A DNA stretch of 64,000 nt from 43-108 sp001915545 (GTDB lineage Bacteria > Bacteroidota > Bacteroidia > Bacteroidales > Bacteroidaceae): assembly GCA_902491215.1 (NCBI GenBank), contig CABUGV010000018.1:6583-70582 (forward strand), in the 5' to 3' direction. The translations under genes and the position numbers were made by a program. The notes under the pieces are model-generated. The model saw nothing but the letters and a program-made list of their open reading frames with translations, did no database searches and was not told the DNA's origin. Every line of letters starts with the position of its first letter. Within the stretch, counting starts at the first letter, position 1. Of this stretch, positions 54,633 through 63,669 are shown piece after piece.

Positions 54633-54729
54633 CACGGTATACGGCTCAATAACATAATCATTCAGGCCATTGAGGCCGGAAATGAATGCAGACAATAAAG
54701 AAAAAACCACATATAACACAGATTAGCCA

Positions 54730-57096
54730 ATGAACAGAATCATCAGCAAAGAGCAATTTTCGGAAAAGGTCTTCAAATTTGAAGTAGAAGCTCCGATGAT
54801 TGCAAAATCGCGCAAGGCGGGACACTTCGTCATCGTACGCGTGGGCGAAAAGGGCGAGCGCATGCCTCTAACCATTGCAGACGCCAATCCGGAAAAAGGA
54901 ACTATCACACTCGTAGTGCAGGAGGTAGGACTTTCGTCGACCAAACTGTGCAAGCTCAACGCTGGAGACTACATAACAGACGTGGTAGGACCTCTGGGAC
55001 AGGCTACGCACATTGAAAACTTCGGAACTGTGGTATGTGCCGGAGGAGGTGTAGGCGTAGCACCAATGCTCCCGATTATAAAGGCTCTGAAGGCTGCAGG
55101 AAACAGGGTGGTTTCTGTACTTGCCGGACGTACCAAGGAACTGATAATACTGGAAGACGAGGTCAGAAAGCACAGCGACGATGTCATAATCATGACAGAT
55201 GACGGAACCTACGGCAAGAAAGGCGTGGTGACAGTTGGTATCGAGGAAGTAATCCAAAGAGAGAAAGTGGACAAATGCTTTGCCATAGGTCCGGCCATAA
55301 TGATGAAGTTCTGCTGTCTGCTGACTAAGAAATATAACATTCCTACAGATGTTTCACTCAACACCATCATGGTAGATGGTACGGGTATGTGCGGAGCATG
55401 CCGAATCACTGTAGGCGGAAAGACACGTTTCGTATGCGTTGACGGACCTGAGTTTGACGGACACCAGGTTGACTTTGACGAAATGTTCAAGAGAATGGGT
55501 GCATTCAAACCTGCCGAACTCGAAGAAATGGAGCATTTCGACGAACATATCAGCAACGTGAAGACTGAGAATGCTTTCAAGCCTGATCCAGAATTGGCCA
55601 AGATGGCAGAAGCGATGTCGACCGATACTCCTCTGAGCGAGCTAACCGACAGAAAGGCTCCTTGGAGAGTAGAGCTCCAGAAGAGCATGAAGCCGAAAGA
55701 AAGAACTCAGATAGAGCGTTGCGTGATGGGCGAACTTGACCCTGTTTACCGCGCTACGACACGTACAGAAGAGGTCAACATAGGACTTACAAAGGAGCAG
55801 GCTCTGACTGAAGCAAAAAGATGTCTTGACTGCGCAAATCCATCATGTATGGAAGGTTGTCCGGTAAGCATCAATATTCCGTCATTCATAAAGAATGTAG
55901 AAAGAGGCGAGTTCCTCGAAGCTGCAAAAGTTTTGAAGGCAACTTCTGCCCTACCAGCAGTATGCGGACGAGTTTGTCCTCAGGAAAAGCAGTGCGAAAG
56001 CAAGTGCATACATCTGAAGATGGGCGAAAAACCGGTTGCAATAGGTTATCTGGAAAGATTCGTGGCTGATTTCGAACGCGAAAGCGGAAAAATGGCATTG
56101 CCGGAATGTGCTCCGAAAAATGGAATGAAGGTAGCTGTCGTTGGTTCAGGTCCTGCAGGACTGAGCTTTGCCGGCGACATGGCCAAACTTGGATATGAGG
56201 TGACTGTTTTTGAGGCTTTGCACGAAATTGGAGGTGTGCTCAAATATGGTATTCCTGAATTCCGCCTTCCTAATCGTATTGTAGATGTTGAAATCAACAA
56301 TCTCAACAAGATAGGCGTGAAATTCGTAAAAGACTGCATTGTAGGAAAGACAATCAGCACAGAAGAACTCGAAGAGCAGGGATACAAAGGAATATTCGTT
56401 GCATCCGGTGCCGGTCTGCCTAACTTTATGGGAATACCTGGTGAGAACAGCATAAACGTCATGTCTTCAAACGAGTACCTCACCAGAGTAAACCTCATGG
56501 ACGCTTCGAATCCGGAATCTGACACTCCTATCAACAAGGCAACCAAAGTAATGGTTGTTGGAGGAGGAAACACAGCTATGGACTCTTGCCGTACAGCCAA
56601 GAGACTCGGAGCAGAAAAGGTATTCATTGCCTACAGACGCTCTGAAGCAGAAATGCCTGCACGTCTGGAAGAAGTGAAACATGCTAAGGAAGAAGGCATA
56701 GAGTTCCTCACACTGCACAACCCTATTGAATATATCGCCGATGAAAAGGGCGCAGTAAAACAGGTGCGTCTGCAGAAGATGGAACTTGGAGAACCGGACG
56801 AAAGCGGAAGACGCTCGCCTGTACCTATCGAAGGAGCTATAGAAACAATCGACATAGACATGGCAATCGTAGCTGTCGGAGTATCTCCTAACCCACTCGT
56901 TCCTAAATCAATCAAGGGACTTGAATTGGGAAGAAAGAACACTATTGCCGTCAACGAGAAGATGCAGTCAAGCATAAGCACCATATTTGCAGGCGGTGAC
57001 ATCGTGAGAGGTGGAGCAACCGTTATTCTGGCAATGGGTGACGGACGAAAAGCTGCCAAGAATATGCACGAAATGCTGACAGCACAGCAGAAATGA
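54730..57096 (+). CDS. Fused NfnA/NfnB-like flavin oxidoreductase (sulfide dehydrogenase / GltD-like)
   Basis: The 788-residue protein joins two subunits. Residues 1-265 form a ferredoxin-reductase-like unit (FAD- and NAD-binding; GGGVGVAPMLPI) with a [2Fe-2S] site in CGACRITVGGKTRFVC at about 221-236. Residues about 320-788 are a GltD-like flavoprotein with [4Fe-4S] cysteines (CLDCANPSCMEGCP, about 368-381; CGRVCPQEKQCESKC, about 411-425) and two dinucleotide motifs (GSGPAGLSFAGD, GGGNTAMDS). NfnAB bifurcates electrons between NADPH, NAD+ and ferredoxin. Databases often label such fusions DHODB-subunit/glutamate synthase. The glutamate synthase large subunit is absent here, so the Nfn role is preferred. 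Confidence 0.88.
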   Translation: MNRIISKEQFSEKVFKFEVEAPMIAKSRKAGHFVIVRVGEKGERMPLTIADANPEKGTITLVVQEVGLSSTKLCKLNAGDYITDVVGPLGQATHIENFGTVVCAGGGVGVAPMLPIIKALKAAGNRVVSVLAGRTKELIILEDEVRKHSDDVIIMTDDGTYGKKGVVTVGIEEVIQREKVDKCFAIGPAIMMKFCCLLTKKYNIPTDVSLNTIMVDGTGMCGACRITVGGKTRFVCVDGPEFDGHQVDFDEMFKRMGAFKPAELEEMEHFDEHISNVKTENAFKPDPELAKMAEAMSTDTPLSELTDRKAPWRVELQKSMKPKERTQIERCVMGELDPVYRATTRTEEVNIGLTKEQALTEAKRCLDCANPSCMEGCPVSINIPSFIKNVERGEFLEAAKVLKATSALPAVCGRVCPQEKQCESKCIHLKMGEKPVAIGYLERFVADFERESGKMALPECAPKNGMKVAVVGSGPAGLSFAGDMAKLGYEVTVFEALHEIGGVLKYGIPEFRLPNRIVDVEINNLNKIGVKFVKDCIVGKTISTEELEEQGYKGIFVASGAGLPNFMGIPGENSINVMSSNEYLTRVNLMDASNPESDTPINKATKVMVVGGGNTAMDSCRTAKRLGAEKVFIAYRRSEAEMPARLEEVKHAKEEGIEFLTLHNPIEYIADEKGAVKQVRLQKMELGEPDESGRRSPVPIEGAIETIDIDMAIVAVGVSPNPLVPKSIKGLELGRKNTIAVNEKMQSSISTIFAGGDIVRGGATVILAMGDGRKAAKNMHEMLTAQQK

Positions 57097-57137
57097 ACAG
57101 CAGAAAGACTGTAAACAAGTCATAAAGCTGATATAAA

Positions 57138-57185
57138 ATAAGCCCGGGACAGATTCATTTGCAATCATCTGTTCCGGGCTTAAAC
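57138..57185 (+). terminator. Intrinsic terminator after the NfnAB-like gene
   Basis: AAGCCCGGGACAGAT and ATCTGTTCCGGGCTT form a near-perfect 15 bp stem with a 12-base loop. Only a weak T tract follows. Confidence 0.75.
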
Positions 57186-57230
57186 AAATTATACTTTACG
57201 TAAAAATAGATATCAGAATAAAGCCACAAG

Positions 57231-57968
57231 ATGGGTATGCGCACAGAACTGGATATAATCACACACAAACTTACAAAACAATTCAACGAGGGTTGCACCA
57301 GATATGACCTGCTGAAAGACAATGACAAAATACTGATAGGTCTATCCGGAGGCAAAGATTCGATGGCTCTGCTCACGCTTATGGCAAACAGAAGCAGAAT
57401 TTTCAAACCGAAAATCGAAATAGAAGCCGTACACGTGGTTATGGACAACATACCATACAGCAGCGACATTGAATATCTGACTGAGTTTGCAGAGAAATCC
57501 GGATGCAAACTGAACGTCATACATACTTCATTCGACGAGACAACAGACACGAGAAAAACAAAATGTTTTCTGTGTTCATGGAACAGAAGAAAGGCCATAT
57601 TCAACTTTGCAGAGAAAAACGGATTCAACAAAATTGCTCTTGGCCATCATCAAGACGACATTATCACGACACTGCTTATGAATATGACTTTCGAAGGAGC
57701 AATGGCTACTATGCCTCCATCAATGGAAATGGAGCACTACAACCTGACCATAATACGACCGCTGTGTCTGGCAAAAGAAGAAATTATAAGAGAGTTTGCC
57801 GAAAAAAGCGGTTTCAGGAAACAGAAAAAACTTTGCCCCTACGAAAACATCACCAAAAGAAAAGCAATGGAAGAGGTATTCCACAAACTGGAAGAGCTGA
57901 ATCCAGAAGCCAGATACAACCTGTGGAAATCAATGTCGAACATTCAGAAGGAAAGACTACCGGAGTGA
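57231..57968 (+). CDS. ttcA: TtcA-like tRNA 2-thiolation PP-loop protein
   Basis: The 245-residue protein has the PP-loop SGGKDSMALL at about residues 39-48, a CFLC pair near 111-114 in KCFLCSWNRRKAIF, the GHHQDDIITTLLMNM motif and a later cysteine in KLCPYE. This is the TtcA group, which thiolates cytidine 32 of tRNA using a [4Fe-4S] cluster. The exact tRNA position is not proven by sequence. The gene stands alone after a terminator. Confidence 0.87.
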   Translation: MGMRTELDIITHKLTKQFNEGCTRYDLLKDNDKILIGLSGGKDSMALLTLMANRSRIFKPKIEIEAVHVVMDNIPYSSDIEYLTEFAEKSGCKLNVIHTSFDETTDTRKTKCFLCSWNRRKAIFNFAEKNGFNKIALGHHQDDIITTLLMNMTFEGAMATMPPSMEMEHYNLTIIRPLCLAKEEIIREFAEKSGFRKQKKLCPYENITKRKAMEEVFHKLEELNPEARYNLWKSMSNIQKERLPE

Positions 57969-58082
57969 GACGGATGTGCAATCGACTGTAAAATTCAGCA
58001 TAAAACTGTTTACGCAAGGGCCTAATAAATGATTTAACAGCATTTGAAGTCTGCTGAATTACTGTTTATTCCGATTATTTCG

Positions 58083-58090
58083 TATTTTTG
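58083..58090 (+). promoter_or_regulatory. -7 element of the PD40-like gene
   Basis: TATTTTTG, 127 bp before the gene. The -33 region is T-rich but lacks a clean TTTG. Confidence 0.4.
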
Positions 58091-58217
58091 AATGCTCAAC
58101 GTGCACAGATGCGGCACAACAAAGCATACGCAATCATCCATATCGTATTAGAACAGGGCTGATTGCACTGAAACCTGATTTGAATAATCCTTACAATTTA
58201 GATACAACTATTGCAAC

Positions 58218-59546
58218 ATGAAAAAATTATTTATCGCTATAGCAATGGCAACAGCTGTATGTGCGGAAGCACAGGTCAAAACAGCAAACACAAACACCGG
58301 AACTGCAGAAAAGGCAAAACCGGCGGAAAACATGATGCAGAAAAAGAAGGTTGATACCGGCTTTCCAAAACTTTTGCCGACAACAGGTTCAACCGCACAA
58401 ATGAGGGATACATTGGGTTTTGAAGAAGCGGTTGCACAGCTGAGCAAAAAAATTACAACTGAAAAAAGAAGAAGAAAACCGGTTGAAGAACCGGAAAAGG
58501 AACTGAGCGAAGCTGAAAAAGGATTGCTGTTTCTCAAAGGTACAGATAGAGCTGTAATAGTAGACAGCATGGTTGTTGACAAGAACAGATTTCTGGCAGC
58601 ATACGAGTTCAGCGACGAAGTAGGCAGCATCAAAGTAACTGACAACGGTGAAACTACAGAATTCGAAACAGAACTGGGCAACAAGAAGTACATGACTGTC
58701 AAGGAGAAAACGGACAGCACAAATTTTATAAAGCTGGCTTCGGCATATAAAGACGGCGACAAATTTTCTTCACCCAAATTGCTCAAAGGGTTGGACATGG
58801 ACTGCGATATGAACTATCCGTTCATGATGCCTGACGGAATTACATTCTACTTCGCAGCCAGAAATGAAGAAGGACTAGGCAACTATGATCTTTACGTGAC
58901 TAGATACGACTCAGAGGGAGACAGATTCTACACTCCAGAAAATATGGGATTCCCGTACAATTCGTATGCCAACGACTACATGCTGGTGATTGACGAGAAC
59001 AACAATCTGGGATGGTTTGCATCTGACAGATATCAGCCGGAAGGAAAAGTGTGCATATACACATTCATTCCAAACTCTGTCAGAACACCTTACGACTACG
59101 AGAATGAAAGCCACGATCTGATCAAACATGCGGCTTCGCTTGTACCCATCAAGTCAACATGGACAGAAGATAATAAAAATGACAGAATAAAAGCTAAGCA
59201 GAAACTGGCTCAACTGAAATACGAAAACAGCATGAGCGGTAAAAACAAATTGCAAGCTGAATTCTATCTGGTCATAAACGATCTGCATACATACACAAGA
59301 TATGAACAATTCAAGTCTGCAGAAGCACAGACAAAATGCAGAGAATGGGTACTGATGAAAAAGAATCTGGAAACACTGAAACAACAGCTTGACGAGCTCA
59401 GAGAAAAATACAGCAAGTCAAACAAGCAGACCAGAAATGCCATGAAACAGCAGATACTGGACATGGAAAACAGATTCGATGAAATGGTCAAAGAGGTACA
59501 GAAAGCTGAAGTAAGTACTAGAAACATTGAGATACAGGCACTTTGA
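58218..59546 (+). CDS. Exported PD40/WD40-like beta-propeller protein
   Basis: The 442-residue protein has a signal peptide (KLFIAIAMATAVCAEAQ) and a low-complexity Lys/Glu/Pro region to about 120. A PD40-like repeat region follows at about 190-300 (YPFMMPDGITFYFAARNEEGLGNYDLYVTRYD, GWFASDRYQPEGKVCIYTF) and a long C-terminal coiled coil at about 370-435. PD40 repeats occur in envelope proteins near OmpA-type systems, but no OmpA domain is present here. It probably works in the periplasm. Its partner is unknown. Confidence 0.8.
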   Translation: MKKLFIAIAMATAVCAEAQVKTANTNTGTAEKAKPAENMMQKKKVDTGFPKLLPTTGSTAQMRDTLGFEEAVAQLSKKITTEKRRRKPVEEPEKELSEAEKGLLFLKGTDRAVIVDSMVVDKNRFLAAYEFSDEVGSIKVTDNGETTEFETELGNKKYMTVKEKTDSTNFIKLASAYKDGDKFSSPKLLKGLDMDCDMNYPFMMPDGITFYFAARNEEGLGNYDLYVTRYDSEGDRFYTPENMGFPYNSYANDYMLVIDENNNLGWFASDRYQPEGKVCIYTFIPNSVRTPYDYENESHDLIKHAASLVPIKSTWTEDNKNDRIKAKQKLAQLKYENSMSGKNKLQAEFYLVINDLHTYTRYEQFKSAEAQTKCREWVLMKKNLETLKQQLDELREKYSKSNKQTRNAMKQQILDMENRFDEMVKEVQKAEVSTRNIEIQAL

Positions 59547-59571
59547 AATACAAGCGTGTTCTGAATTTTAC

Positions 59572-59601
59572 GCTCTGCATATTGTTGCAATGATGCAGAG
59601 C
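59572..59601 (+). terminator. Hairpin after the PD40-like gene
   Basis: GCTCTGCAT and ATGCAGAGC form a perfect 9 bp stem with a 12-base loop. Only TATGTTT follows, so it may be a weak terminator or a processing site before the phosphorylase gene. Confidence 0.55.
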
Positions 59602-59628
59602 TATGTTTAAAACCTAATCTATAAGTCT

Positions 59629-60507
59629 ATGGCAAATTATTTTCCACCGTCGGAACTCATCATCAATGATGACGGAAGCATTTTTCATCTGCATCTGAAG
59701 CCCGAAGAACTGGCTGATAAAGTGATACTGTGCGGCGACCCAGGAAGAGTGAATACTATTGCCCAACACTTCGACAAAAAAGAATGCGAAGTGCAAAGCA
59801 GAGAATTTCATACGGTGACAGGAATTTTTGAAGGCAAAAGGATTAGCGTTGTTTCTACAGGCATAGGATGCGATAATATCGACATTGTGATGAACGAGCT
59901 TGATGCCTTGAAAAATATTGACTTCAAAACCAGAACAGTAAAGGAAAATCTAAAGAGCCTGGAAATAGTAAGAATTGGAACATGTGGTGGACTGCAGGAG
60001 TTTACTCCTGTCGGAACATTTATATGCAGCGAAAAGTCTATCGGTTTTGACGGACTGCTCAACTTCTACGCCGGCAGAGATGAGGTGTGCGATATTGATT
60101 TTGAAAATGCCTTCAAAAAGCACATGAACTGGAATGCCAAACTATGTGCACCGTACGTCATAGATAACAGCAAAGAACTGATGGAACGTATCTTTGACAG
60201 CAACAGGAACATGGTTAAGGGTGTGACAATAGCTTGCGGAGGATTCTTCGGACCGCAAGGAAGAGAACTGCGAATACCACTGGCAGATCCGGAACAGAAC
60301 AAGAAAGTAATGAGCTTCGAATACAACGGCATGCGCATAACAAACTACGAAATGGAAAGCTCCGCCATAGCAGGATTGAGCGCTCTGCTAGGACATAAGG
60401 CCATGACGGTGTGCATGGTCATAGCAAACAGAGTGGCAAAGGAAGCTGATGCCAATTACAAGAACTCGATAGACGACCTGATAAGAATAGTACTGGAAAG
60501 AATCTGA
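59629..60507 (+). CDS. udp: Nucleoside phosphorylase (uridine phosphorylase-like)
   Basis: The 292-residue protein has the PNP/UDP family features: ILCGDPGRV at about residues 33-41, VSTGIGCDN, RIGTCGGLQEFTPVG and NYEMESSAIAGLSALLGHKA near the C-terminus. It splits nucleosides with phosphate to give ribose 1-phosphate. The NYEMES glutamate pattern supports a uridine or broad nucleoside substrate. It lies 82 bp after the PD40-like gene and 50 bp before mnmE. Confidence 0.9.
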   Translation: MANYFPPSELIINDDGSIFHLHLKPEELADKVILCGDPGRVNTIAQHFDKKECEVQSREFHTVTGIFEGKRISVVSTGIGCDNIDIVMNELDALKNIDFKTRTVKENLKSLEIVRIGTCGGLQEFTPVGTFICSEKSIGFDGLLNFYAGRDEVCDIDFENAFKKHMNWNAKLCAPYVIDNSKELMERIFDSNRNMVKGVTIACGGFFGPQGRELRIPLADPEQNKKVMSFEYNGMRITNYEMESSAIAGLSALLGHKAMTVCMVIANRVAKEADANYKNSIDDLIRIVLERI

Positions 60508-60557
60508 ATTGCTCAAAATAAGATTCAGATATATTCAAACATAAAAAAATAAAGACA

Positions 60558-61991
60558 ATGTCCACAATCTGCGCAATAGCTACAGCACAAGGAGGTGCAA
60601 TAGGAATAATAAGAGTGTCTGGAGAAGATGCCATTAAATATACTGACAGCATTTTTGAATCAGCTCATGGACACAAGCTGACTGATGTAAAACCGTATAC
60701 ACTGAACTTTGGAAACATCGTTGGAAACGGCGAAATAATAGATGAAGTTCTTGTAGCAGTATACAAGGCCCCCCACTCTTACACTGGCGAAGATGGTACA
60801 GAAATTATGTGCCACGGCTCGAGCTACATTCTGCAGCAGGTTATGGAACAACTGATAATGCAGGGGTGCAGCGCAGCAAAACCAGGCGAATTTACGCAGA
60901 GGGCATTCCTCAACGGTAAAATGGACTTAAGCCAGGCTGAAGCAGTGGCAGACCTCATTGCATCATCTAATGCAGCTTCTCACCGTCTTGCAATGAATCA
61001 GATGAGAGGCGGATTCAGTAAGAAGTTACGCGAACTACGCGATCAACTGTTGCAAATGACATCGTTGCTGGAACTTGAATTGGACTTCAGCGAAGAAGAT
61101 GTTGAATTTGCAGACAGACAGCAGCTCATGTCACTCTCAGACGAAATAGAATCTGTAATCTCCCACCTCACCGATTCATTCAAACTTGGCAACGCCATAA
61201 AGAACGGTATACCTGTTGCTATAATCGGCGAAACAAACGTAGGAAAAAGTACACTGCTCAACCAACTGCTTCATGAAGACAAAGCCATTGTAAGCGACAT
61301 TCACGGCACAACAAGAGATGCCATCGAGGACTGCATAAATATCAACGGCACTGCCTTCAGATTCATAGATACAGCAGGAATAAGAGAAACTGACGATGTT
61401 GTAGAAAACATTGGAATTGAAAAAACATTCAGCAAAATCAAAGAAGCTCAAATCATCTTATTTCTCGTTGATGCAGAGGAAATTGCAAATTCTGCATCAG
61501 ACAACAACACGACAGACAACTCATATATATCACATCTGAATGAGCTGAAGAAAAAATTGTTGCCGATGTGCGATGATAAGTCGCTTATCATCGTCATAAA
61601 CAAATGCGACAAAGTAGATACAGACCAAATGTACGCCGTCTACAACGAAATCTACAAAGACTCAGGCATCAACGAAGATGAAACGATCCAGATAAGCGCC
61701 AAAAACGGTGACAACATCAGTGCACTAGAAAACATGCTCATAGATGCAGCAAAGAGTATCCAAACATCAGACAACGACATCATAGTAACCAACATCCGCC
61801 ACTACGAAGCACTCCAAAAAGCCCTCACAGCCATCAGAAACGTCAAGACCGGCCTCCAAAACAACCTGTCAGGCGACCTCATCGGCGAAGACCTCCGCGA
61901 CTGCCTCCAACACTTAGGAGAAATCGTAGGTGAAATAACCAACGACGAAATTCTCGGAAATATTTTTGCGCATTTCTGCATCGGTAAGTAA
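60558..61991 (+). CDS. mnmE: tRNA modification GTPase MnmE
   Basis: The 477-residue protein has an N-terminal tetrahydrofolate-binding domain (STICAIATAQGGAIGIIRVSG), a helical domain and an inserted G domain with GETNVGKST at about residues 224-232, DTAGIRE and NKCD. The terminal CIGK cysteine is present, as needed for activity. With MnmG it makes the wobble-uridine side chain. After the stop, two alternative hairpins (GTGAAC/GTTCAC and CATAGT/ACTATG) overlap at about 62000-62025. Confidence 0.97.
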   Translation: MSTICAIATAQGGAIGIIRVSGEDAIKYTDSIFESAHGHKLTDVKPYTLNFGNIVGNGEIIDEVLVAVYKAPHSYTGEDGTEIMCHGSSYILQQVMEQLIMQGCSAAKPGEFTQRAFLNGKMDLSQAEAVADLIASSNAASHRLAMNQMRGGFSKKLRELRDQLLQMTSLLELELDFSEEDVEFADRQQLMSLSDEIESVISHLTDSFKLGNAIKNGIPVAIIGETNVGKSTLLNQLLHEDKAIVSDIHGTTRDAIEDCININGTAFRFIDTAGIRETDDVVENIGIEKTFSKIKEAQIILFLVDAEEIANSASDNNTTDNSYISHLNELKKKLLPMCDDKSLIIVINKCDKVDTDQMYAVYNEIYKDSGINEDETIQISAKNGDNISALENMLIDAAKSIQTSDNDIIVTNIRHYEALQKALTAIRNVKTGLQNNLSGDLIGEDLRDCLQHLGEIVGEITNDEILGNIFAHFCIGK

Positions 61992-62126
61992 TCTGTGAGG
62001 TGAACATAGTTAAGTCTGTTCACTATGAGATAGATAAGTAAAATTGCTTTCAAGTTTACCCGGTTGTTCATTTAAGCGATAAACAATCCAAACATTTTTA
62101 ATCATTTTCAACGCGTATCTTGAATT

Positions 62127-63449
62127 ATGGAGATTTGCAATGATAAAATGCTGAGTATCTATAATCTAACTTTGGAACATTATCAGGAGTTAGAAAAAAA
62201 TATCGAATACAGTGACAATATAGCAGATATAAAATCAAAGATAAAAGATGATGGCGTCACTGAAATAAATATTCTCAACGAACTTAATGTTGATGAGCCT
62301 GACACAAGTATCATTTTCGCAAGCATTCTTAAAAGCAAAAAGAATGTAGTTCTATCAAAGTTTATAAATGATTATTTAAGTAAAGTAGGCTTTGATTTCG
62401 AGGTAAAAAGACCAGTGATAACAGCAGAAAAGAAGCATAGAATTGATATTCTTATAGAAGACAAAGATTATACTATTATTATCGAAAATAAATTGTTAGG
62501 AGCGGTATATCAAAGAAACCAGTTATCACGTTACATCAAGCGAATCGAGAATGAAGGGTACAAGACAGAACAGATATTCATTGTTATTATACCAAGTTAT
62601 TATACTGATGACTATTTAGATAATATAAGATGTTCTGTTTGGAAACTACCACATGATTGGGTATTACCCAATAGCCAAAGAGAATGTGCATGGTATGATG
62701 ACTATTGTTGCCAATGTGATAATAGTTTGAACACAGAGTTTGAAGAGAAGAATTGTCATAAACCAGGAAAAAGTTGTATAAATTATAAGAATCTATATAA
62801 AGAAAGAACTGTCGTTCTTGATAATAGCTTTTCAGATTGGCTTATAGAATGTTCAGAATATATAGATAAGAAAGAAGTCTTGCTACATTCTGCATTGTTA
62901 CAATTTTCCGACTATATTAAAATAAAGTATAATCAAAAACAAAATGACGAGTATATTATGGAAATGAAAGAGTTTTTAAGATCTAAATTGGTCAAAGACA
63001 ATAAGAATGACGAGACAAACTGGAAAATCATCAATGAAAAGATTAATCAGATTGATGATATGAAAAGGGGGTTAGAGTCATTGAAACAGGAAATCTCCCA
63101 AAATATGGTTAATGAATGGAGAGATAATCTTAAAGCAATGGGATGGAACCTATCTTTCGAAGAAAGCAAATCATTTGGAATTAATATAGAAGGTGTTTGG
63201 TGTGGATGTTGGAGCGGATGTGAAGGTAATGGAAAGTCAAACAACAATCAGCCGTATTGGGGATTTTATTCAGAAAAATCTATTGATGAAAAACAATCAA
63301 AAATGATTGAAGATATATTAGAATGTTCTGGACTTGCTAAATCTATAATAAAAGGTCATGATTTCATTGTATGGAATAGTACACTAAATGGAGATCAAAG
63401 GTGTAACCAATTATACGAAGCAGCAAAGAAATTAGGATATATAAAATGA
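62127..63449 (+). CDS. PD-(D/E)XK nuclease-superfamily protein (PDDEXK_4-like), AT-rich
   Basis: The 440-residue protein has a nuclease-like core, RIDILIEDKDYTIIIENK, giving Asp107, Glu120 and Lys122 in the D...ExK order; from memory this resembles the PDDEXK_4 family. A cysteine-rich insertion follows at about residues 187-220 (CAWYDDYCCQC, then C and C), a possible metal site. The C-terminal region is WVxC/Gly-rich (GVWCGCWSGCEGNG). There is no signal peptide. Codon use is visibly more AT-rich than in mnmE upstream, suggesting transfer. Relatives occur in mobile or defence contexts, but no partner gene is seen here. The catalytic call is by motif only. Confidence 0.65.
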   Translation: MEICNDKMLSIYNLTLEHYQELEKNIEYSDNIADIKSKIKDDGVTEINILNELNVDEPDTSIIFASILKSKKNVVLSKFINDYLSKVGFDFEVKRPVITAEKKHRIDILIEDKDYTIIIENKLLGAVYQRNQLSRYIKRIENEGYKTEQIFIVIIPSYYTDDYLDNIRCSVWKLPHDWVLPNSQRECAWYDDYCCQCDNSLNTEFEEKNCHKPGKSCINYKNLYKERTVVLDNSFSDWLIECSEYIDKKEVLLHSALLQFSDYIKIKYNQKQNDEYIMEMKEFLRSKLVKDNKNDETNWKIINEKINQIDDMKRGLESLKQEISQNMVNEWRDNLKAMGWNLSFEESKSFGINIEGVWCGCWSGCEGNGKSNNNQPYWGFYSEKSIDEKQSKMIEDILECSGLAKSIIKGHDFIVWNSTLNGDQRCNQLYEAAKKLGYIK

Positions 63450-63617
63450 ATAGTCCTAAATGACCGTTACAGTTACTGGACAAAAAGCACTATAAAATAT
63501 TTTGTGTAAATGGAAACAAGATTCAGCAGTAAGTTTGTTCTTATATCTGGATTCTGTTTTCAAACACAAGCATAAATTTATTCATAATCAGGGATATTCA
63601 GTAAATAGAATAAAATT

Positions 63618-63665
63618 AGCCAACTAATTCATACACAAAGTGTTGCGAATTAGCTGGCTTTTTTG
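63618..63665 (+). terminator. Hairpin before the insertion sequence
   Basis: AGCCAACTAATTC (63618-63630) and GAATTAGCTGGCT (63647-63659) pair with one mismatch, followed by a T-run. It may end incoming transcription or belong to the left end of the element. Confidence 0.65.
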
Positions 63666-63669
63666 TATC

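Noticed and set aside
57992..58060. Long-range pairing ATTCAGCA / TGCTGAAT after the TtcA-like gene
   Set aside because: Only eight pairs with about 50 intervening bases and no T-run; too weak to call.
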